A stretch of 64,000 bases of DNA from Roseateles_E cavernae (lineage in GTDB: Bacteria; Pseudomonadota; Gammaproteobacteria; Burkholderiales; Burkholderiaceae_C). The translations under genes and the position numbers were made by a program. The stretch lies in the NCBI RefSeq assembly GCF_040187885.1, contig NZ_JBDPLH010000004.1, positions 186,001 to 250,000 on the forward strand. Direction: 5' to 3'. Within the stretch, counting starts at the first letter, position 1. The number at the start of each line of letters is the position of its first letter. The notes beneath the pieces were generated by a model. That model was given only the letters and a program-made list of their open reading frames with translations. It did no database searches and was not told where the DNA came from. Positions 1-8,416 of the stretch are shown one piece after another.

Positions 1-2
1 CG

Positions 3-230
3 GTTCGAGCCGGCGAGTTGCGGCCCGATGACGATGGGTTGGCGGAGCTCAGCGATCCCGCCGAGGCCTTGCGCAAGGCCTCGCTGGTGGCCGTCGTCGT
101 CGTGCCGCTCGATGACGAGATGGCGACCGAGCTCTGCTACGAGGTTCCCTGGGATCGCGAGCACCTGCTCGGCGCGTGCTTTCGTGGGCGGCAATGGATC
201 GAGCTGTGCGGCAGCACTTTGCTGCCCTGA
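3..230 (+). CDS. C-terminal end of an unrecognised protein (5' end outside window)
   Basis: The reading frame is already open at the first base and runs for 75 codons to a TGA at 228-230, so this is the tail of a gene that starts upstream. The visible part is mixed hydrophobic and acidic, with a short valine-rich stretch (VAVVVVPL), and contains two cysteines near the end. It converges with the PilX-like gene at 250, leaving only 19 bases between stops. I do not recognise the family, and the fragment is too short to name. It is called as coding because nothing else fits the gap and the codon use matches the neighbours; it could still be a chance frame. Confidence 0.45.
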   Translation, partial: VRAGELRPDDDGLAELSDPAEALRKASLVAVVVVPLDDEMATELCYEVPWDREHLLGACFRGRQWIELCGSTLLP

Positions 231-249
231 ACCTGGCCGGTCGACCCGT

Positions 250-2085
250 CTATCGATAGCTCGACCACAGCAGCTTCGCGCTGGCCGGTTGGCCGACTTT
301 GAGCGGGTTCTCGCCGGGCTTGAAGGTGCTGGGCAGATTGCGCAGGTCGATCTTGGTGCTGGCACCGAAGGCGTTGTTGCCGCCGTGATTGCCCATGCGG
401 GCGGCCACCACATGGCCGTGCACGGTGGTGTTGCCGCCGGTCAGCAGCAGATCGCCGGCCAGCACATCGCCATAGACATGGTTGGCGGCGGTCAGGTCGA
501 TGCGGCCGCCGCTGTAGCTGGCGCCGACATAGCCGCCGGCCGCGAAGGCGATATTGCCTAGCGGCTGCGGCTTCAGCTCGGCGCTGCTGCAATAAGCCCG
601 TGGCGCCAGGCCGGCAAAGAGGCTGTTGTTGCAGACCTTGGCGTAGCCGGCGTAGTTGAGCGCCTCGGTCGTGTTGTTGCCGGCGGTCTTGATATCGCCG
701 GTGGCGATGAAGCTGTTCGCGTAGTCGCCCTGGCCGGCGACCAGATTGCCCTTGAACCAGGCCACGCCCGGCGCCATGCTGGTGCCGGCCAGCATCCAGG
801 TCTGGCTGACGGTGTCGTAGCTCAGGCAGCTGTTGTAGTTGGAGTGGCCGGCACAGATCTTGGCCACGCAGCTGGCGGCGGCATAGCTGGCGCTGCTGCA
901 CAGCCAGTCCTGGTTGGCGCCGCTGCCGGCCAGGAAGTAGCGGCCGTCGGGAATGCCGCTGACCTGGTTGACGGTCACCACCGTGCGGTTGTCGGCGTCG
1001 CGTTCGAACTGATAGTTCGAGGCGGCACGGTACTCGTAGGCGTCGATGCGGGGCGAGCTGATCGTGGTCGGGGTCAGCGCCGTCAGGGCCACCCGCAGGC
1101 CGGCCACGCGGCTCATCACGACTTGGCTGTTCCAGCCTGGCTTCGTCAGGCTCTGGCCATACTGGCCGCTGGCCACCGCGCCGTTGCTGCCCTCGCTATA
1201 GCTGCCCTGCACCAGGGCTTCGGCCGTGATCTTGGCATTGCTGCCGCTGGCATTGCCCTGGGTCTTGAGCATGCTGACGCTGGCGCTGCCCAGCTGCACA
1301 TCGCCGATCGCCGACACGGCCACCACCTGGTTGCTCTCCAGGCTGACCGCGCCGTTGGCCGTCAGCGTGCCGGCCGATACGCCGCCCTTGAGCGTGATGT
1401 CCCGCATCGCGCTGAGCTTGTTGTAGCTGCCGCTACCGCTGAGCGTGATGCTGCCTTCGGAGAACACCGTCGCGATGCTGGTGCTGCCACCCAGCGTGAC
1501 GCTGTCGGAGGCATAGAGGTGGTTGATGCCGCTGAGGCTGCCGGCGCCGCTGACCCTGCCGTCGACGATCAGCCGGGCCTTGTCGTCGCCCAGCACCTGC
1601 AGATCGCCGGACAGGTCCAGATTGCCCTTGATATTGATCGCATCGCTGCCCGAGGTGCCGCCGCCACCGGGCTTGCCGCTGGCGCAATAGACCAGGGCCA
1701 GCAAGGCATTGGCGCCGCCGCTGCTGCCGGTGAGCTGGGCCGCGACCTTGGTGGCGCCCTCGCAGTCGGGGTCGGCGGCGCTGACCGTGCTGATGCCGGC
1801 GCTGACGCCGTCCAGGCCGGTGAACGCCACCGCGCTGCCGGCCTCCAGCTCGGCCGCCTTGGCCGCGCCGAGCTGGTAGAGATACTGGCGCAGCGCCTCG
1901 GCGCCGCCCCAGGCCTTCAGCTGCGCCTGGGTCTGGGCATGGACGGTGCGGGCCTGTGACTGCGAGCCGCTGACCGCATAGACCGCGCCGAACACCAGGC
2001 CGGCCAGGCCCAGGCCCAACAGCATCATGAACAGCACCGAGGCCACGCCGCGCTGCGGCGCTGAGAGAGGAGTCTTGCGTGTCAT
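250..2085 (-). CDS. Large PilX-like type IV pilus minor pilin / pilus-associated protein
   Basis: 611 residues. The start is the ATG that overlaps the stop of the PilW-like gene by four bases (ATGA), so translation is probably coupled. The N-terminus has a short basic leader ending in RG at residue 13 and then a 25-residue hydrophobic helix, as in PilX-like prepilins; there is no glutamate at position +5. Typical PilX is under 200 residues, so this is far longer. Roughly residues 130-300 are a run of short beta-strand-like units rich in G, S, L, V and T (NIKG, LDLSG, LQVLG, ITLKG), resembling bactofilin or beta-helix repeats. Further on are two cysteine-rich patches that could form disulfides. 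It is the last gene of the minor pilin operon, where PilX/PilY1-type tip components usually lie. A role as a pilus tip or surface-exposed adhesive component is inference. Confidence 0.75.
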   Translation of the reverse strand: MTRKTPLSAPQRGVASVLFMMLLGLGLAGLVFGAVYAVSGSQSQARTVHAQTQAQLKAWGGAEALRQYLYQLGAAKAAELEAGSAVAFTGLDGVSAGISTVSAADPDCEGATKVAAQLTGSSGGANALLALVYCASGKPGGGGTSGSDAINIKGNLDLSGDLQVLGDDKARLIVDGRVSGAGSLSGINHLYASDSVTLGGSTSIATVFSEGSITLSGSGSYNKLSAMRDITLKGGVSAGTLTANGAVSLESNQVVAVSAIGDVQLGSASVSMLKTQGNASGSNAKITAEALVQGSYSEGSNGAVASGQYGQSLTKPGWNSQVVMSRVAGLRVALTALTPTTISSPRIDAYEYRAASNYQFERDADNRTVVTVNQVSGIPDGRYFLAGSGANQDWLCSSASYAAASCVAKICAGHSNYNSCLSYDTVSQTWMLAGTSMAPGVAWFKGNLVAGQGDYANSFIATGDIKTAGNNTTEALNYAGYAKVCNNSLFAGLAPRAYCSSAELKPQPLGNIAFAAGGYVGASYSGGRIDLTAANHVYGDVLAGDLLLTGGNTTVHGHVVAARMGNHGGNNAFGASTKIDLRNLPSTFKPGENPLKVGQPASAKLLWSSYR

Positions 2086-2795
2086 TGGATGAGGTTGGCC
2101 AGGCAGGAGGTGTAACGATTGCTGGCGCCGCTGACGCTGCCCGCATAGGCGAGGCTGACCTCGACCGGCGCGCTTGGCGCCGCCATGCCGGTCATCGCCT
2201 CGGGCAGCGCGCCATAAGGCCAGCAGCCGGCCGCGCGCCGCGCCGCGATGCCCACCGGCTCGCTGAGCTGCTCGGCCGCCACCAGGCTGCGTCGGGCCCA
2301 TTCGAGCTGGTTCCAGCGCGTGGCCAGCGGATGGCAGCTGCCCTCGGCGCGCAGCAGCAGCAGGGCGCGGCTGTCGGGCTCGGCCAGCAGTGCATGGCAG
2401 ACCTGCTGGGCCGGGTCGGCCGACAGCGTGGGGTTGCTGATCCAGACCAGGGCATTGCCGGCCGCCGCCGCACTGCTGAGCGCCTGGGTCTGGCCGCTCA
2501 GGCGTGCGCCGCTGAGCGCCGCCTCGCGCAGGAGGATCAGATGGCTGTCGCTGGCCGCGCCCTTGATGCCGTAGCCGGCCGCCTGCAAGGCGATCTGCGC
2601 GCTCAGCAGGCCCGAGGCCAGCTGGCCGTCCTGGCTGCTGCTCTTCACCAGGCCGCCATCCTTCATCAACTGCTGCACGGTGCTGCGGTACAGGCTCATG
2701 CCGCCGACCACCGCCAGCAGCGCGATCACCATGCCCACCATCAAGCCGATCAGGCTGGTGCCGGCCTGGCGCTGCGGCCTCTTCGTCCCTGCCAT
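2082..2795 (-). CDS. PilW-like minor pilin
   Basis: 237 residues. The N-terminus (RQAG, then TSLIGLMVGMVIALLAV) is a type III prepilin leader and hydrophobic helix, with predicted cleavage after Gly12 by the prepilin peptidase PilD. Known PilW proteins help prime assembly of type IV pili in the inner membrane. Position +5 of the mature protein, nearly always Glu, is Gly17 here. The C-terminal part has several cysteines and a long loop-rich domain, as usual for PilW. It sits between the PilV-like gene (4 bases upstream) and the PilX-like gene (4-base overlap). Family assignment rests on the leader, length and gene order; the missing Glu5 is a real departure from consensus. Confidence 0.8.
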   Translation of the reverse strand: MAGTKRPQRQAGTSLIGLMVGMVIALLAVVGGMSLYRSTVQQLMKDGGLVKSSSQDGQLASGLLSAQIALQAAGYGIKGAASDSHLILLREAALSGARLSGQTQALSSAAAAGNALVWISNPTLSADPAQQVCHALLAEPDSRALLLLRAEGSCHPLATRWNQLEWARRSLVAAEQLSEPVGIAARRAAGCWPYGALPEAMTGMAAPSAPVEVSLAYAGSVSGASNRYTSCLANLIQ

Positions 2796-2799
2796 CGCG

Positions 2800-3210
2800 T
2801 CAATTCCTCAGTGTCAGCGTGCCGGGACCCAGCAGGGTTTCGGCGTCGAGTTCATACAGCACCTGGGCCAGCGTGACGCTTTTGCTGCTGCCGGCAATGC
2901 TGACGGTCACCGGCGTCACGATGCAGGTCTTCTGCACATCGCTGATGCTCAGCGTCGCCCCCAGCTGCAGATCGCTGCTGCGGGTGGCCGTGCCGCTGGC
3001 CGGGCAGCCGCCGGCCAGGCCGGCGCTTTGCAGCTCGGCCCTGATGCCTTGCACCGCCAGGCTCTGGGCCTTGTGGTATTTGTGGGCGACCAGGGTGCGG
3101 CTCAGCGCGTAGACCAGGCCCAGGCCGATCACGCCCAGCAGCAGCACCGCCACCATGGCCTCGACCAGGCTGGCGCCGCGCTGGGTTCTCTTTCTATTCA
3201 AGCCAGCCAT
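2800..3210 (-). CDS. PilV-like minor pilin
   Basis: 136 residues. It starts with a basic leader ending RG, followed by ASLVEAMVAVLLLGVIGLG: prepilin cleavage after Gly12 with the conserved glutamate at +5 (Glu17). The pattern SLVEAMVAVLLL is characteristic of PilV-type minor pilins. A pair of cysteines lies in the globular domain. The start overlaps the end of the GspH/FimT-like gene by 17 bases, and the next gene follows after 4 bases, so the five genes form one transcription unit. Members of this group are low-abundance pilus subunits that promote pilus initiation. Confidence 0.85.
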   Translation of the reverse strand: MAGLNRKRTQRGASLVEAMVAVLLLGVIGLGLVYALSRTLVAHKYHKAQSLAVQGIRAELQSAGLAGGCPASGTATRSSDLQLGATLSISDVQKTCIVTPVTVSIAGSSKSVTLAQVLYELDAETLLGPGTLTLRN

Positions 3211-3667
3211 TGACGGGCTCCTCCTTGTGTCGGGCTATGCGATAGGCCAGCTCGGTGGTGCACAGCCCTGAACCGACCGCGCTGTCGAGCAGCTGGCCGG
3301 CGCTGTCCATCGCCAGGCAGGCGCTGTCCTGCTCGGCCAGCTGGATGCGGGCCGGGGGGGTGGCCTGCCAGCGTGCGCCGGCGCAGGCCAGTTCATCGGG
3401 TCGACCGCGATGCACGCACAGCCGGCCGGGCAGGCTCAGCAGCACGGCCGCCGCCTCGCCCATCGGCCGGGCCTCGGGGTTGCGCAAGGCCTGGGCCTTG
3501 AGCTCGGCCATGGCCTGGCGCAGCTGGGCCTGGCTCTGGCGCATCGCGGCCTGGTCGACCCAGCTGGCGGTCAGCGCGCTGCCGCCCAGGGCCAGCAGCA
3601 GCATCAGGGCGACCACCACCATCAGCTCGATCAGGCCGATGCCGCGCTGGCCGTGCCGTCTCACCAT
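3194..3667 (-). CDS. GspH/FimT-family minor pseudopilin
   Basis: 157 residues. The leader ends QRG, followed by IGLIELMVVVALMLLLALG: cleavage after Gly9 and Glu at +5 (Glu14). The size and the N-terminal helix followed by a compact beta domain fit the GspH/FimT family of minor pilins. Cysteines appear as CVH, CAG, SACL and LCT, consistent with disulfide-stabilised pseudopilin folds. It overlaps the upstream PilE-like gene by 7 bases and the downstream PilV-like gene by 17. FimT homologues in some bacteria bind DNA for competence; nothing in this sequence alone decides between a pilus-priming and a DNA-binding role. Confidence 0.85.
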   Translation of the reverse strand: MVRRHGQRGIGLIELMVVVALMLLLALGGSALTASWVDQAAMRQSQAQLRQAMAELKAQALRNPEARPMGEAAAVLLSLPGRLCVHRGRPDELACAGARWQATPPARIQLAEQDSACLAMDSAGQLLDSAVGSGLCTTELAYRIARHKEEPVNGWLE

Positions 3668-4080
3668 GCGCTGAAGCCGCAGGCGCTGCTGGCGCCGCGG
3701 CGGTTGTCATGGCCCAGGGTCAGCACGCAGCCGGAGAGACTGCCCTTGCCGGTGGCGGTCAGGGTGTAGCTGCTGGCATCGCTGGCCAGGCTGTAGCTGA
3801 AATGGCCGGCCTGGGTCGGGGCCCAGCCCTTGAAAAGCGTGGTGGTGGCGGCGGTCTTGTCGGCATGGACCGGATAGCGCAGCTGCAGCTGGAAGCTGTT
3901 TTCCATGTTCAGCGCCAGCGCGGCGAGGTCGGCGCTGGCGTCCTTGGCCCGGCTCTTGGCGATGAAGCTGGTGTAGGCGGGCACGGCGACGGCGGCCAGG
4001 ATGCCGGCCACGACGACGGCAATCATCAGTTCGACCAAGGTGAAACCGCCTTGTCGGCCGGATTTGTGAAGCATGTGCAT
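3661..4080 (-). CDS. PilE-like type IV pilin
   Basis: 139 residues. The start at 4080 is preceded on its strand by a strong ribosome-binding site (GGGGGAGAG, 8 bases before ATG); a second ATG two codons later is possible. The leader is followed by FTLVELMIAVVVAGILAAVA, the classic type IV pilin helix, cleaved after Gly12 with Glu at +5 (Glu17). A C-terminal cysteine pair (SGCVLTL ... SSACGF) marks the D-region disulfide loop. It is the first gene of the operon and the closest in the set to PilE/ComP-like pilins. It could be a minor pilin rather than the main fibre subunit, since it heads a minor pilin cluster. Confidence 0.88.
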   Translation of the reverse strand: MHMLHKSGRQGGFTLVELMIAVVVAGILAAVAVPAYTSFIAKSRAKDASADLAALALNMENSFQLQLRYPVHADKTAATTTLFKGWAPTQAGHFSYSLASDASSYTLTATGKGSLSGCVLTLGHDNRRGASSACGFSAW

Positions 4081-4120
4081 ATTGTTTTCTCTCCCCCGAG
4101 AACTAACGCCAATTTGAACC

Positions 4121-4156
4121 ATTGGTATTTTTATATGTAACCAAACTAATACCAAT
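4121..4156. promoter_or_regulatory. Perfect 9-bp inverted repeat in the pilin operon promoter region
   Basis: ATTGGTATT at 4121-4129 is the exact reverse complement of AATACCAAT at 4148-4156, with 18 bases between. The stretch 4081-4160 is clearly more AT-rich than its surroundings and lies between the divergent pilin operon and the DMT permease gene. On the minus strand, TTGGTA (within the distal arm) followed after 14-16 bases by TATAAAAA could be a weak -35/-10 pair, so the repeat would straddle the promoter like a repressor or activator operator. The repeat is certain; its function is inference. Confidence 0.5.
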
Positions 4157-4338
4157 TGTTACCTATCTTGGCGAATCGGCCCGGCACAAGTTCACACCGG
4201 GCGACGCTTTCTTGCGCCTGGGGGGCGGGCTGTCGCCTCGGTGGCAGGCAGGGCGGGCCGCTCATGCTGCGCGCCAGCCGCCCGGCAGCGCAGGTTGCGG
4301 CCGGGTCGGGTGCGCAGGCACCCTAGAATCGGCGGCCC

Positions 4339-5247
4339 ATGTCCAGCCCTACCGCGCCCGCTGCCGTTTCCCCCTTGTGGCCGGGCCTTTTGCTGGCCTC
4401 GCTGGGCGCGATCGCGTTCTCCGGCAAGGCCATCATCGTCAAGCTGGCCTATCGCCACGGCGTCGATGCGGTGACCCTGATCATGCTGCGCATGGTGTTC
4501 GCGCTGCCGCTGTTCCTGGTCCTGAGCTGGTGGGCCGGTCGCGGCAAACCCCCGCTGACCCGGCGCGACTGGCTGGTGATCCTGGGCCTGGGCTTCTCGG
4601 GCTACTACCTGGCGAGCTTTCTGGACTTCGCCGGCCTGGCCTATATCAGCGCCAGCTTCGAGCGCCTGATCCTCTATTTGAACCCGACCATCGTGCTCTT
4701 CCTGGGCTGGGTGCTGTTCCGGCGCCGGGTCACCGGCCGCCAGCTGATCGCGCTGGCGGTCAGCTATGCCGGCGTGCTGCTGGTGTTCGGCCAGGAGCTG
4801 CAGTTGCAGGGCAGCGATGTGCTGCTGGGCGCGGCCCTGGTGTTCGGCAGCGCGCTGAGCTATGCGCTCTACCTGGTCTACAGCGGCGAGGAGGTCAAGC
4901 GCCTGGGCGCGCTGCGCCTGACCGGGCTGGCGACCACGGTGGCCTGCCTGCTGTGCATCGCGCAGTTCCTGCTCTTGCGCCCGCTGGGCTCGCTGGCGAG
5001 CCTGGCTCCCGAGGTGCTGTGGCTGTCGCTGCTGAACGCCACCGCCTGCACTTTCGCGCCGGTGCTGATGGTGATGATGGCGATCGAGCGCATCGGTGCG
5101 ACGATGGCGGCGCAGACCGGCATGATTGGGCCGATGTCCACCATCCTGATGGGCGTGTGGATACTCGGCGAGCCCTTCACCCCCTGGGTGGCTGCCGGCA
5201 CGGTGCTGGTGATGGGCGGGGTGTGGCTGTTGACCAAGTGGAGATAG
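4339..5247 (+). CDS. EamA/DMT-family inner-membrane transporter
   Basis: 302 residues, almost entirely hydrophobic, with about ten predicted membrane helices in two repeats of five, the EamA (DMT, RhaT-like) layout. Helix 1 begins about residue 13 (WPGLLLASLGAIAFSGKAI), and the second EamA repeat starts near residue 160. Members export amino acids, nucleosides or other small metabolites; the substrate cannot be read from sequence. There is no obvious Shine-Dalgarno before the ATG. The SDR gene follows after 4 bases with its ribosome-binding site inside the end of this gene, so the two are probably co-transcribed. Confidence 0.85.
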   Translation: MSSPTAPAAVSPLWPGLLLASLGAIAFSGKAIIVKLAYRHGVDAVTLIMLRMVFALPLFLVLSWWAGRGKPPLTRRDWLVILGLGFSGYYLASFLDFAGLAYISASFERLILYLNPTIVLFLGWVLFRRRVTGRQLIALAVSYAGVLLVFGQELQLQGSDVLLGAALVFGSALSYALYLVYSGEEVKRLGALRLTGLATTVACLLCIAQFLLLRPLGSLASLAPEVLWLSLLNATACTFAPVLMVMMAIERIGATMAAQTGMIGPMSTILMGVWILGEPFTPWVAAGTVLVMGGVWLLTKWR

Positions 5248-5251
5248 AGCA

Positions 5252-6040
5252 ATGGATTTCGGACTGAATGGCCGCTGGGCCCTGGTGTGCGCGGCCAGCA
5301 AGGGATTGGGGCGCGGCTGCGCCGAGGCCCTGGTGGGCGAGGGCGTCAATGTGGTGATCACGGCGCGCGGCGCCGAGACGCTGGAGGCCACCGCCGCGGC
5401 GCTGCGGGCAATGAACCCCGCCGTCGAAGTGCGCACGGTGGCCGGCGACATCGCCACCGCCGAGGGCCGCGCGGCGGCGCTGGCGGCCTGCCCGCAGGTC
5501 GACATCCTGGTCAACAACGCCGGCGGTCCGCCGCCCGGCGATTTCCGCGACTGGGACCGTGAGCAGTGGATCGCCGCGCTGGACGCGAACATGCTGACCC
5601 CGATCGCGCTCATCAAGGCCACGGTGGACGGCATGGGCGAGCGCGGCTTCGGCCGCATCGTCAACATCACCTCGGGCGCGGTCAAGGCGCCGATCGATGT
5701 GCTGGGTTTGAGCAACGGCGCGCGCTCGGGCCTGACCGGCTTCGTCGCCGGCATCGCCCGCCAGGCCCGCATCGCCGGCCGCAATGTGACGATCAACAAT
5801 CTGCTGCCCGGCGCCTTCGATACCGAGCGCCTGCAGAAGACCATGGTGGCCGGCGCGGCCAAGAGCGGTGTCTCGGCCGAGGAGATGGCGGCCAAGCGCC
5901 GCGTCACCATCCCGGCCCAGCGCTTCGGCTCGGCCGCCGAGTTCGGCGCGATCTGCGCGATGCTGTGCAGCGCCCAGGCCGGCTATCTGACCGGGCAGAA
6001 CATCCTGCTCGACGGCGGCGCCTACCCCGGCACCTTCTGA
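5252..6040 (+). CDS. SDR-fold protein with altered catalytic residues
   Basis: 262 residues with a short-chain dehydrogenase fold: N-terminal nucleotide site, NNAG at 88-91, and the catalytic serine region ITSG (Ser141). Two hallmarks are changed. The glycine-rich motif reads CAASKGLGRG rather than TGxxxGIG, and the YxxxK pair is replaced: the spacing from Ser141 puts Ser154 where Tyr is expected and Arg158 where Lys is expected (LSNGARSGL). A known subgroup of putative beta-ketoacyl-ACP-reductase-like proteins shows this same imperfect match. The start has GGAGATAGAG upstream. It is adjacent to a DMT permease and overlaps the next gene by one base (TGATG). The reaction, if any, is unknown. 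Confidence 0.85.
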   Translation: MDFGLNGRWALVCAASKGLGRGCAEALVGEGVNVVITARGAETLEATAAALRAMNPAVEVRTVAGDIATAEGRAAALAACPQVDILVNNAGGPPPGDFRDWDREQWIAALDANMLTPIALIKATVDGMGERGFGRIVNITSGAVKAPIDVLGLSNGARSGLTGFVAGIARQARIAGRNVTINNLLPGAFDTERLQKTMVAGAAKSGVSAEEMAAKRRVTIPAQRFGSAAEFGAICAMLCSAQAGYLTGQNILLDGGAYPGTF

Positions 6041-8400
6041 TGCGCTGGCTGCGCCGACTGCTGCTGGGCCTGCTGGCCCTGGTGCTGCTGATCGCACTGG
6101 CCGCCTGGCTGGCCTTGCGCGCCAGCCTGCCGGCCTACGAAGGCGAGGCGCGCAGCGCGGTCAGCGCGGCGGTGGCGCTGACGCGCGACGAGCGCGGCTA
6201 CCTGAGCATCGGCGCGGCCAACCGGGCCGACGCGGCGCAGGCCCTGGGCTACAGCCATGCCCAGGAACGCTTCTTCCAGATGGACCTGATGCGGCGCAAC
6301 GCGGCCGGCGAGCTGGCCGCGCTGTTCGGCGCCAAGGCGCTGCCGCTAGACCAGGGACGCCGGCTGCACCGCTTCCGCCACCGCGCCGCGGTGGCGCTGG
6401 CGGCCCTGCCGGCCGAGCAGCGCAGCCTGCTCGACGCCTACACGGCCGGCGTCAACGAGGGCCTGGCGGCCCTGGGCGCGTGGCCCTTCGAGTACCTGAT
6501 CCTGCGCCAGGAGCCCCGGCCCTGGCAGAGCACCGATTCGCTGCTGGTGATCTACAGCATGTATCTGGACCTGCAGTCCTCGCAGGGCCGCGACGATCTG
6601 GCGATGGGTGTGCTGAAGCACAGTGTGCCCCCCGACTGGTATGCCTTCCTGACCCAGCACAGCAGCGACTGGCAGGCAGCGATCGACGGCAGCCGTGTGC
6701 AGCCGGTGGCGGTGCCGGCCACGCCGCTGCCCGAGGCGCTGCGCGCCGCCAAGCTGGCCTGCCGGGGCGACTGCGGGCTGCAGGACAGCCGCGATATCGG
6801 CAGCAACAACTTCGCCGTCAGCGGCGCGCTGAGCCCGCATGGCGCGGCCATCCTGGCCGACGATATGCATCTGGGCCTGCGCGTGCCGGCGATCTGGTTC
6901 AAGGCCCAGCTGCGCTGGACCGAGGCCGGGCGCTCCCACCAGGTCACCGGCGTCAGCCTGCCGGGCACGCCGGCCATCGTGGCCGGCAGCAATGGCGCCG
7001 TGGCCTGGGGCTTCACCAATGCCACGGCCGACTGGGCCGATGTCGTGGTGCTCAAGCTCAACGCCGCCGGCAGCCATTACCAGAGCCCGCAGGGCGAGCT
7101 GCCGCTGAGCCGCCATCTCGAGCGCATCGAGGTGGCCGGCGGCGCGACGGTCGAGCATGAGGTGCAGGAAACGATCTGGGGCCCACGTCTGGCGGCCCCC
7201 TTCGAGGCTCATGCCTTGCGCTGGGTGGCCCACGATGTCGAGGGCCTCAATCTGCGCCTGCTGGGCCTGGAGCGGGCCGGCTCGGTGGAGCAGGCGCTGC
7301 AGGCCGCGCGCGGCGCCGGCCTGCCGGCGCAGAACCTGTTGGTGGCCGATGCCGCCGGCCACATCGGCTGGACCCTGGCTGCCGCGCTGCCCAAGCGCGA
7401 GCTGGACGATCTGAATGTGCCGCAGGACTGGAGCGATGGCCGCCAGGGCTGGCGTGGCTACCTCGGCGCGGCCGACCCCGCCTGGCCGCAGCTGGCCAAG
7501 CCCGCCGAGGGCCGGCTCTGGACCGCCAATGCCCGCACGGTCGGCGGCGCGGCGCTGGCCCTGATCGGCGAGGGCGGCTACGACCTCGGTGCGCGCGGCC
7601 AGCAGATCCGCGACGGCCTGTTCGCCAAGCCCAAGCTGGGCGAGGCCGATCTGCACGACATCCAGCTCGACCACCGCGCGCTGTTCCTGCAGCGCTGGCG
7701 CCGGCTGCTGCTCGATGAGGTGCTGAGGCCGGCGTTCGTGCAGCAGCATGGCCTGGCGGACTACCGCGCCGCCATCGAGCGCAGCGCCGCAGCGGCCGGT
7801 CCGGACGCGGTCGGCTACCGGCTGTTGCGCGGCTGGCGCGAGCAGGTTCTGGAACAGCTGTTCGCGCCGCTGGCGGCCCTGCTGGAGTCGCACCAGCTGC
7901 GCCTGCGCGATCTGAAGCTGGCGCCCGAGACGCCCGGCTGGGCCCTGCTGCAGGCGCGCCGTGCCGACACGCTGCCGCAGGCGCAGGCCTCGTGGCAGGC
8001 CCTGCTGGAGCAGGCGGTGCTGGACAGCCGCAAGAAGATCCTCGAAGCCACGCCCAGCCGCCAGCTGGCCGACGCCAACTGGGGCGAGCAGAACCGCGCC
8101 GCGATCAGGCATCCGTTGAGCCAGGCCCTGCCGCTGCTGGGCCCCTGGCTGGACATGCCGGACACGCCGCTGGCCGGCGATCGCCATATGCCGCGGGTGC
8201 AGCAGAGCGTGCATGGCCAGTCCCAGCGCATGGTGGTGGCGCCGGGCCAGGAGGCCCGGGGCATTCTGAGCGTGCCGGCCGGCCAGTCCGGCCACCCGCT
8301 GTCGCCGTTCTACCGCGCCGATCACCAGGCCTGGCTGCAGGGTCAGGCCTTGCCCTTCCTGCCCGGCGAGACGCGCTACACGCTGACGCTGCGCCCCTGA
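6040..8400 (+). CDS. Penicillin acylase family (Ntn-hydrolase) protein
   Basis: 786 residues from the ATG that shares a base with the SDR stop codon. Residues about 5-27 form a hydrophobic N-terminal segment (signal peptide or anchor), placing the enzyme in the periplasm. The protein follows the S45 layout: alpha-chain, spacer, then the autocatalytic serine at residue 255 in the motif GSNNFAVSG, which becomes the N-terminal nucleophile of the beta-chain. DDMHLGLRVPAIWF, about 30 residues later, is also typical. Family members hydrolyse amide-linked acyl groups: penicillin G, N-acyl-homoserine lactones, or other acylated compounds. The substrate is not decidable here; AHL acylases tend to have the same length. 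It ends 16 bases before the convergent CsgG-like gene. Confidence 0.9.
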   Translation: MRWLRRLLLGLLALVLLIALAAWLALRASLPAYEGEARSAVSAAVALTRDERGYLSIGAANRADAAQALGYSHAQERFFQMDLMRRNAAGELAALFGAKALPLDQGRRLHRFRHRAAVALAALPAEQRSLLDAYTAGVNEGLAALGAWPFEYLILRQEPRPWQSTDSLLVIYSMYLDLQSSQGRDDLAMGVLKHSVPPDWYAFLTQHSSDWQAAIDGSRVQPVAVPATPLPEALRAAKLACRGDCGLQDSRDIGSNNFAVSGALSPHGAAILADDMHLGLRVPAIWFKAQLRWTEAGRSHQVTGVSLPGTPAIVAGSNGAVAWGFTNATADWADVVVLKLNAAGSHYQSPQGELPLSRHLERIEVAGGATVEHEVQETIWGPRLAAPFEAHALRWVAHDVEGLNLRLLGLERAGSVEQALQAARGAGLPAQNLLVADAAGHIGWTLAAALPKRELDDLNVPQDWSDGRQGWRGYLGAADPAWPQLAKPAEGRLWTANARTVGGAALALIGEGGYDLGARGQQIRDGLFAKPKLGEADLHDIQLDHRALFLQRWRRLLLDEVLRPAFVQQHGLADYRAAIERSAAAAGPDAVGYRLLRGWREQVLEQLFAPLAALLESHQLRLRDLKLAPETPGWALLQARRADTLPQAQASWQALLEQAVLDSRKKILEATPSRQLADANWGEQNRAAIRHPLSQALPLLGPWLDMPDTPLAGDRHMPRVQQSVHGQSQRMVVAPGQEARGILSVPAGQSGHPLSPFYRADHQAWLQGQALPFLPGETRYTLTLRP

Positions 8401-8416
8401 TCGCCGGGCGGAGGCG

